A DNA stretch of 48,848 nt from an uncultured Lachnospiraceae bacterium (lineage in GTDB: Bacteria; Bacillota; Clostridia; Lachnospirales; Lachnospiraceae). Every line of letters begins with the position of its first letter. Position 1 is the stretch's first letter. Under the pieces are notes generated by a model. That model made no database searches. It worked only from the letters and a program-made list of their open reading frames with translations, and was not told the origin of the DNA. The position numbers and the translations under genes are program-made. Shown one piece after another: positions 44,253-48,848 of the stretch. The stretch covers positions 1 to 48,848 of the forward strand of contig ONEJ01000082.1 of assembly GCA_900316805.1 (NCBI GenBank). The letters run 5' to 3'.

Positions 44253-45446
44253 ATGTTAAAAGGAAAAACAGTAGTACTTGGTGTGACCGGAAGTATCGCG
44301 GCCTACAAAATTGCAAATCTGGCCAGTGCATTGGTAAAGCTGCAGGCAGATGTCAATGTTATCATGACGAAAAATGCGACGAATTTTATCAATCCCATCA
44401 CCTTTGAGACACTGACGGGAAACAAATGTCTGGTGGATACCTTTGACCGGAATTTCCAGTTCAGTGTGGAGCATGTGGCACTGGCAAAGCGGGCGGATGT
44501 GTTTCTGGTGGCACCGGCTTCTGCAAATGTGATTGGAAAGATGGCTCACGGCATTGCGGATGACATGTTGACCACCACGATTTTGGCCTGCAAATGTCCG
44601 AAGCTGGTTTCTCCTGCCATGAATACGAATATGTATGAAAATCCAATCGTGCAGGATAATCTGAAAGTTCTTGAGAAATATGGTTTTGAAGTGATCGATC
44701 CCGCCAGCGGCTATCTGGCCTGTGGGGATACGGGAGCAGGGAAAATGCCGGAGCCGGAGACCTTACTCGCCTATATATTAAAGACCATTGCCCTCGAAAA
44801 AGATCTCGCGGGGAAAAAGGTATTGGTGACTGCCGGACCCACCCAGGAGAAAATTGACCCGGTGCGTTTTATTACCAATCATTCCACCGGAAAAATGGGC
44901 TATGCCATTGCTGAGAATTGTATGCTTCGCGGGGCAGAGGTTACCTTGGTAACAGGACCGGTTGCCATTGCACCGCCTCCTTTTGTGAAGGTAATTCCGG
45001 TGGTCACGGCAGCGGATATGGCAGAGGCTGTGAAGGAATGTTATCAGGAGCAGGATATTATCATCAAGTCAGCGGCTGTGGCAGATTACCGGCCGGAACA
45101 TCCGGCAGAGGAGAAGGTCAAGAAACAGGATGGAGGTGCTTCCATTGAATTGGAGCGGACGGAGGATATCCTTGCATTTCTCGGTGCCAACCGAAGAGAA
45201 GGGCAGTTTATCTGCGGTTTTTCCATGGAGACAGAGCATATGCTGGAAAACTCCAGAGCGAAGCTGGAAAAGAAAAAGGTGGATATGATCGTGGCCAATA
45301 ATCTGAAGGTGACCGGAGCCGGATTCGGTACGGATACTAATGTGGTAACCCTTATCACAAAGGATGACTGCAGGGAGCTGGAGATCATGAGTAAAGCGGA
45401 TGTGGCAGCTGCGATTGTTACGGAAATTCTGAATTTCAAAGGATGA
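44253..45446 (+). CDS. coaBC: Bifunctional CoaBC: phosphopantothenoylcysteine decarboxylase / phosphopantothenate-cysteine ligase
   Basis: This 397-residue enzyme carries out two steps of CoA synthesis. The N-terminal CoaC flavoprotein domain has VTGSIAAYKIANLASAL, the active-site His in SVEHVALAKRAD, PAMNTNMYENP and the Cys region GYLACGDTGAGKMPEPE (about 150-166). The CoaB domain (from about 185) starts KKVLVTAGPTQEKIDPVRFITNHSTGKMGYAIAE and ends with MIVANNLKVTGAGFGTDTN. A GAGGAG lies before ATG 44253. Location beside a probable pantothenate importer and a CoA-dependent butyrate operon makes a consistent CoA-supply group. Confidence 0.96.
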   Translation: MLKGKTVVLGVTGSIAAYKIANLASALVKLQADVNVIMTKNATNFINPITFETLTGNKCLVDTFDRNFQFSVEHVALAKRADVFLVAPASANVIGKMAHGIADDMLTTTILACKCPKLVSPAMNTNMYENPIVQDNLKVLEKYGFEVIDPASGYLACGDTGAGKMPEPETLLAYILKTIALEKDLAGKKVLVTAGPTQEKIDPVRFITNHSTGKMGYAIAENCMLRGAEVTLVTGPVAIAPPPFVKVIPVVTAADMAEAVKECYQEQDIIIKSAAVADYRPEHPAEEKVKKQDGGASIELERTEDILAFLGANRREGQFICGFSMETEHMLENSRAKLEKKKVDMIVANNLKVTGAGFGTDTNVVTLITKDDCRELEIMSKADVAAAIVTEILNFKG

Positions 45447-45457
45447 TGAGCCAACTG

Positions 45458-45504
45458 AAACTTCTCACACAAAAGAGCCGCAGGCAAATCCGTGTGAGAG
45501 GTTT
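45458..45504. repeat. Long hairpin after coaBC
   Basis: AAACTTCTCACAC and GTGTGAGAGGTTT form a 13-bp stem (one G-T pair) with a 21-base loop that holds a small inner stem. No T-run follows, so it could be an mRNA-stabilising or bidirectional element rather than a simple terminator. Confidence 0.6.
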
Positions 45505-45525
45505 ATATTCCTAAGATCATGAAAG

Positions 45526-45554
45526 AGCTGTCTGAAATTTTGGGCGGCTTTTTT
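45526..45554 (+). terminator. Intrinsic terminator after coaBC
   Basis: AGCTGTCT and GGGCGGCT pair over 8 bases (three G-T pairs) followed by TTTTTT. Confidence 0.65.
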
Positions 45555-45578
45555 CTATTGGCAGGGGGGTGTTTTCCA

Positions 45579-45607
45579 TTGAATTCTGGACAGATAGATG
45601 GTATGAT
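45579..45607 (+). promoter_or_regulatory. Promoter of the alcohol dehydrogenase gene
   Basis: TTGAAT (45579-45584), a 17-base spacer and TATGAT (45602-45607) with a TGG extended -10 lie about 50 bases before the start codon. No Rex-type site was found here. Confidence 0.65.
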
Positions 45608-45659
45608 TAAGAGGTAACAAATCATAAGACTACTACATAATTACATAAGGAGGGAATAC

Positions 45660-46877
45660 ATGGCAAGATTTACTTTACCGAGAGATCTGTATCACGGCAA
45701 GGGCTCTCTGGAGGCTCTTAAGACTTTTAAGGGAAAGAAAGCAATGATCTGCGTGGGTGGAGGATCCATGAAGCGTTTCGGTTTCCTGCAGAAGGCACAG
45801 GAGTATCTGGAGGAAGCAGGAATGGAGGTTCAGCTTTTTGAGGGAATTGAGCCGGATCCATCCGTTGATACGGTTATGAAGGGTGCAGCAGCAATGCAGG
45901 AATTTCAGCCTGACTGGATCGTTGCAATGGGCGGCGGCTCTCCAATTGATGCTGCAAAGGCAATGTGGATCAAATATGAGTATCCGGACATTACCTTCGA
46001 GGATATGTGCAAGGTATTCGGTATTCCGGCTCTGAGAAATAAGGCACATTTCTGTGCAATTTCTTCTACTTCAGGAACCGCTACCGAGGTAACAGCATTT
46101 TCCATCATTACGGACTATGAGAAGGGTATCAAGTACCCGATTGCAGACTTTGAGATCACACCGGATGTGGCAATTGTTGATCCGGATCTGGCAGAGACCA
46201 TGCCTCAGAAGCTGGTAGCACATACCGGTATGGATGCAATGACCCATGCCATTGAAGCATATGTATCCACAGCAAACTGCGATTTTACGGATCCCCTTGC
46301 ACTGCACGCCATTAAGATGATCCAGAGCGATCTGGTGGATTCTTACAATGGTGACATGGCCAAGAGAGATTCCATGCACAATGCACAGTGTCTGGCAGGT
46401 ATGGCATTTTCCAATGCCCTTCTTGGAATCGTTCATTCCATGGCTCACAAGACCGGTGCTGTTTTTGCTGATTATGGCGCACATATCATTCATGGTGCAG
46501 CGAACGCAATGTATCTTCCGAAGGTTATTGCCTTCAATGCAAAGGATGAGACTGCTAAGAAGCGTTATGGAGAGATTGCAGACTTCATGCAGTTGGGCGG
46601 AGATTCGCTGGATGAGAAGGTGGAGTTGCTGATCGCTTATCTGCGCAAGATGAACGATGATCTCAACATTCCGCACTGCATTAAGAATTATGGTTCGGAC
46701 AGCTATCCGGCTGAGCAGGGCTTCGTTCCGGAAGAGGTATTCTTAGAGAGACTGCATGACATTGCAGCAAACGCACTTCTCGATGCCTGCACAGGTTCCA
46801 ATCCGAGACAGCCAAGTCAGGAGGAGATGGAGAAGCTCTTGAAGTGCTGCTATTATGACACAGAAGTTGACTTTTAA
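45660..46877 (+). CDS. Iron-containing alcohol dehydrogenase
   Basis: This 405-residue group III alcohol dehydrogenase is similar to the C-terminal half of AdhE and to butanol/propanediol dehydrogenases. It shows the NAD-binding GGGSPIDAAKAMW, ISSTSGTATEVTAFSIITD, and metal-site segments HTGMDAMTHAIEAY and HSMAHKTGAVFADYGAHIIHGAANA. The spacing between HSMAH and HIIHG is longer than in classical members. It probably reduces short aldehydes with NADH, disposing of reducing power, but the substrate is not predictable. AAGGAGG precedes ATG 45660. Confidence 0.93.
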   Translation: MARFTLPRDLYHGKGSLEALKTFKGKKAMICVGGGSMKRFGFLQKAQEYLEEAGMEVQLFEGIEPDPSVDTVMKGAAAMQEFQPDWIVAMGGGSPIDAAKAMWIKYEYPDITFEDMCKVFGIPALRNKAHFCAISSTSGTATEVTAFSIITDYEKGIKYPIADFEITPDVAIVDPDLAETMPQKLVAHTGMDAMTHAIEAYVSTANCDFTDPLALHAIKMIQSDLVDSYNGDMAKRDSMHNAQCLAGMAFSNALLGIVHSMAHKTGAVFADYGAHIIHGAANAMYLPKVIAFNAKDETAKKRYGEIADFMQLGGDSLDEKVELLIAYLRKMNDDLNIPHCIKNYGSDSYPAEQGFVPEEVFLERLHDIAANALLDACTGSNPRQPSQEEMEKLLKCCYYDTEVDF

Positions 46878-46894
46878 ATAGTGAAAAGGAATCC

Positions 46895-46925
46895 GAGACG
46901 GGATGTGGTTTTCTCGTCTCTTTTT
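46895..46925 (+). terminator. Terminator after the alcohol dehydrogenase
   Basis: GAGACG and CGTCTC form a 6-bp stem with a 14-base loop followed by TTTTT. Confidence 0.75.
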
Positions 46926-46996
46926 CCTATGGTTTTCATAAAATAGTGATCACAGGTGTAAGATAATAGGGAAATCAATTGCAGGAGGTTTTTAAT

Positions 46997-47761
46997 ATGG
47001 GAAGATTACAGGATAAGGTAGCAATTATCACAGGCGGCAACTCAGGGGTGGGTGCAGCTACAGCTGTTCTTTTTGCCAGGGAAGGGGCGAAGGTGGTCAT
47101 CAGCGCCAGACGTAAACCCCAGCTGGAAGAAGTAGCCGCAAAGATCCGGGAGGCAGGGGGAGAAGTTTTACCGGTGGTTGCGGATATTTCCAAGCCGGAG
47201 GATGCAGACCGGGTGGTGGCAGAAGCAGTTCAGGCATATGGAAAGCTGGATATTCTGGTCAACAACGCCGGGGTGCTGGAGGAAGGCTTAAAGCCTATCG
47301 ATCGCGTGGAGGATGCAGATATGGACAGGATCCTTGACATCAATACCAAGGGAACCATGTATTGTATGCGTGCGGCTACGGCGAAGATGGAAGAAGCCGG
47401 GTGCGGCTCGATCGTTAATGTGGCATCTGTTGCCGGCGTTATGGGCTGCGGTGGTGCTGCATATGTGGCCTCCAAGGCGGCCATTATTGGAATTACCCGC
47501 CATACGGCATTGCGTTTTGCCGGAAAAGGAATCCGTTGTAACGCCGTGTGTCCGGGAACCATTGTGACTCCCATGGTGTCGGGGATGAATGCGGCTAATA
47601 TGGATGCGGATATGTTTGGACAGATGGCAAAGCATGGGGATATGAAGGTTCCACCATGTATGCCGGAGGATGTGGCAAACATTTTGCTTTTCCTGGCTTC
47701 GGATGAGTCCCGTGCCATTACCGGTCAGGCGATCGTTTCCGATTTCGGAAGTACGCTGTAA
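46997..47761 (+). CDS. Short-chain dehydrogenase/reductase
   Basis: This 254-residue classical SDR has the cofactor motif TGGNSGVGAA (about 12-21), NNAG (about 87-90), the catalytic Ser in NVASVAG, and Tyr/Lys in YVASK, with PG motif CNAVCPGTIVTPM. The Arg-Arg-Lys after the second strand (SARRKP) suggests NADP preference. The substrate is unknown; relatives include 3-oxoacyl-ACP reductases, but no fatty-acid genes are nearby. GGAGG eight bases upstream selects ATG 46997 over an upstream in-frame start at 46979. Confidence 0.92.
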   Translation: MGRLQDKVAIITGGNSGVGAATAVLFAREGAKVVISARRKPQLEEVAAKIREAGGEVLPVVADISKPEDADRVVAEAVQAYGKLDILVNNAGVLEEGLKPIDRVEDADMDRILDINTKGTMYCMRAATAKMEEAGCGSIVNVASVAGVMGCGGAAYVASKAAIIGITRHTALRFAGKGIRCNAVCPGTIVTPMVSGMNAANMDADMFGQMAKHGDMKVPPCMPEDVANILLFLASDESRAITGQAIVSDFGSTL

Positions 47762-47856
47762 TATATGGGGCGGACCAGATGATGTATGCCGATAAGGATG
47801 ATTATTACAGACGAAAATAGTACAAGGTCGGGTGTTTATATGGGAGGAGCTGTGTC

Positions 47857-48333
47857 ATGAAATTGTTAATTAAGCAGAGAGTTTTTTCCTGGACAGACAC
47901 CTATGATGTCTATGATGAGGCAGGAAATCCGAAATACTTTGTGAGAGCCCAGCTTTTGGCTCTGGGACACCAGATCCATGTGTACGACAGGTTCGACAAT
48001 GAGATCGGTATGGTAAAGCAGAGACTGTTTACTTTTCTGCCTGCCTTTGATATCGAGATTGGTGGAAGATCTTTTGGAAGTATTCAGAAGCAGTTTAGCT
48101 TTTTCAAGCCGAAGTATGAGCTGGAATACAACGGCTGGCGGTGCGAGGGGGATTTCATGTCCTGGAATTACGATGTCTACTCCGGCTGCAGTGCTGTGGT
48201 GCATATCTCTAAGCAATTGCTGCACTGGGGGGATACCTACGTGATTGATATTCTGAATCCACAGGATGAAATCATGGCTCTTATGCTGGCTGTTGCCATA
48301 GATGCGGCGAATTGCACGCAGAATAATGACTGA
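47857..48333 (+). CDS. LURP-one-related / tubby-C-like protein
   Basis: This 158-residue protein matches the LURP-one-related (YxjI-like) family, a 12-stranded barrel around a central helix, related to tubby C-terminal domains and scramblases. Typical segments are KLLIKQRVFSWTDTYDVYDEAGNPKYFVRAQ, IGMVKQRLFTFLPAFDIEIGG and the final helix MALMLAVAIDAA. The function in bacteria is not defined. GGGAGGAG precedes ATG 47857. It stands alone, with a clear terminator about 110 bases beyond its stop. Confidence 0.85.
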   Translation: MKLLIKQRVFSWTDTYDVYDEAGNPKYFVRAQLLALGHQIHVYDRFDNEIGMVKQRLFTFLPAFDIEIGGRSFGSIQKQFSFFKPKYELEYNGWRCEGDFMSWNYDVYSGCSAVVHISKQLLHWGDTYVIDILNPQDEIMALMLAVAIDAANCTQNND

Positions 48334-48445
48334 TACATTTTGTATGATCATTTATTGATGTATATCACTTATCGATGTATATTATTTGCCTGTTTGTATT
48401 ATATGCTCATTAAATCATTTGTTCATTCATATCATTGACTTGATA

Positions 48446-48490
48446 ATGGGGACGTGGAGAAGGTGATCTTTTCTGTTGTCCCCATTTTTT
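48446..48490 (+). terminator. Strong intrinsic terminator
   Basis: ATGGGGAC (48446-48453) and GTCCCCAT (48478-48485) are perfect arms; the 24-base loop has its own GAGAAG/CTTTTC stem. A run of T follows to 48490. It ends the LURP-one gene transcript. Confidence 0.85.
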
Positions 48491-48848
48491 GTTTTTCAAA
48501 TTACTGGTGGAGGCAAGGGGAATTATTCCTTTTTTCCGTTATCCTTGAGCTTATTAATATTCATGGAAAATGGGCGGTAGAGGCAATATTCTCTTCGTAT
48601 CGCCCAGAATATGATAGTTCGCATGCGAAAAATGGGCGCCAGAGGCTGATTTGGCATGCTGTCACCCACAAGGAGATGTAGACAGGATGCTCATATCTTT
48701 GTCCACATGTATTTTCCCGCAGCCCCGCCTGCCGCCTGGATTCTCCGGAGACGGATAGCGAAACTCGCATCAAATTGCTGATTTGTCTGGTATCGCATTT
48801 CGGCTCTTTTGATAATTCATGTTCATTCGACAGCTGGACACTTCCGGC
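48491..48848. other. Gene-free 3' end of the window with repeated, structured sequence
   Basis: No supported gene. AAAATGGGCGGTAGAGGC (48567-48584) recurs imperfectly at 48629-48646 (two mismatches), with a weaker copy near 48506. TGGGCG at 48571 and 48633 can each pair with CGCCCA at 48601-48606, and TTCGCATGCGAA (48618-48629) is a perfect palindrome. It looks like a non-coding dispersed repeat or a structured leader of a gene beyond the window. Confidence 0.5.

Noticed and set aside
48454-48681. 75-codon open frame at the end of the window
   Set aside because: Its start lies in the loop of a strong intrinsic terminator and it runs through non-coding repeats.

Overview
The window comes from a low-to-mid GC Firmicute. 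The most likely source is a flagellated, butyrate-producing Lachnospiraceae (Clostridia). This rests on the thl-hbd-bcd-etfB-etfA operon under a Rex-type operator, an mbl-flgF-flgG-flgJ cluster with a SigD-type promoter, strong AGGAGG ribosome binding sites, and clostridial-style genes throughout. The species cannot be named from sequence alone.

Positions 1 to about 22,530 are AT-richer and look like the right-hand part of an integrated mobile element. (a) 1-4,918: two XRE repressors and a four-gene envelope cassette (TPR-like lipoprotein, membrane J-domain protein, FKBP lipoprotein, tail-anchored coiled coil), with matched operators in the divergent promoter region. (b) 4,917-14,807: a plasmid/ICE-like recombination block with an excisionase-like HTH, small proteins, a DUF932 protein, an orphan type IVb pilin, a YqaJ exonuclease plus Rad52-family annealase pair, several accessory proteins, a serine recombinase, an NAD-dependent DNA ligase with a possible internal start before its BRCT domain, and a gene broken by an in-frame TGA. 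(c) 14,808-21,925: an iteron-like inverted repeat, a 512-residue minus-strand orphan, a D5-type helicase, a 68-nt palindrome, a small excisionase-like protein and two tandem tyrosine integrases.

The right edge of the element appears to lie inside uvrB. The first ~95-100 codons of uvrB use element-like codons (ATA Ile, almost no CTG Leu), and host-like codons begin abruptly at about 22,521-22,541. I infer that the element supplies a new promoter, start codon and 5' part of uvrB, so the host gene stays in frame.

From about 22,540 the window is ordinary chromosome: uvrB-uvrA (excision repair), mbl-flgF-flgG-flgJ (cell shape and flagellar rod), recD2, a GNAT protein with a membrane tail, carA-carB (carbamoyl phosphate), the butyrate operon (thiolase, hydroxybutyryl-CoA dehydrogenase, butyryl-CoA dehydrogenase and its bifurcating flavoprotein; crotonase is absent), a probable pantothenate ECF S-component next to coaBC (CoA synthesis, supplying the cofactor of the adjacent CoA-thioester pathway), an iron-type alcohol dehydrogenase, an SDR oxidoreductase and a LURP-one-like protein. 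The last ~360 bases hold a terminator and a structured, probably dispersed repeat. No rRNA, tRNA or CRISPR array was seen.
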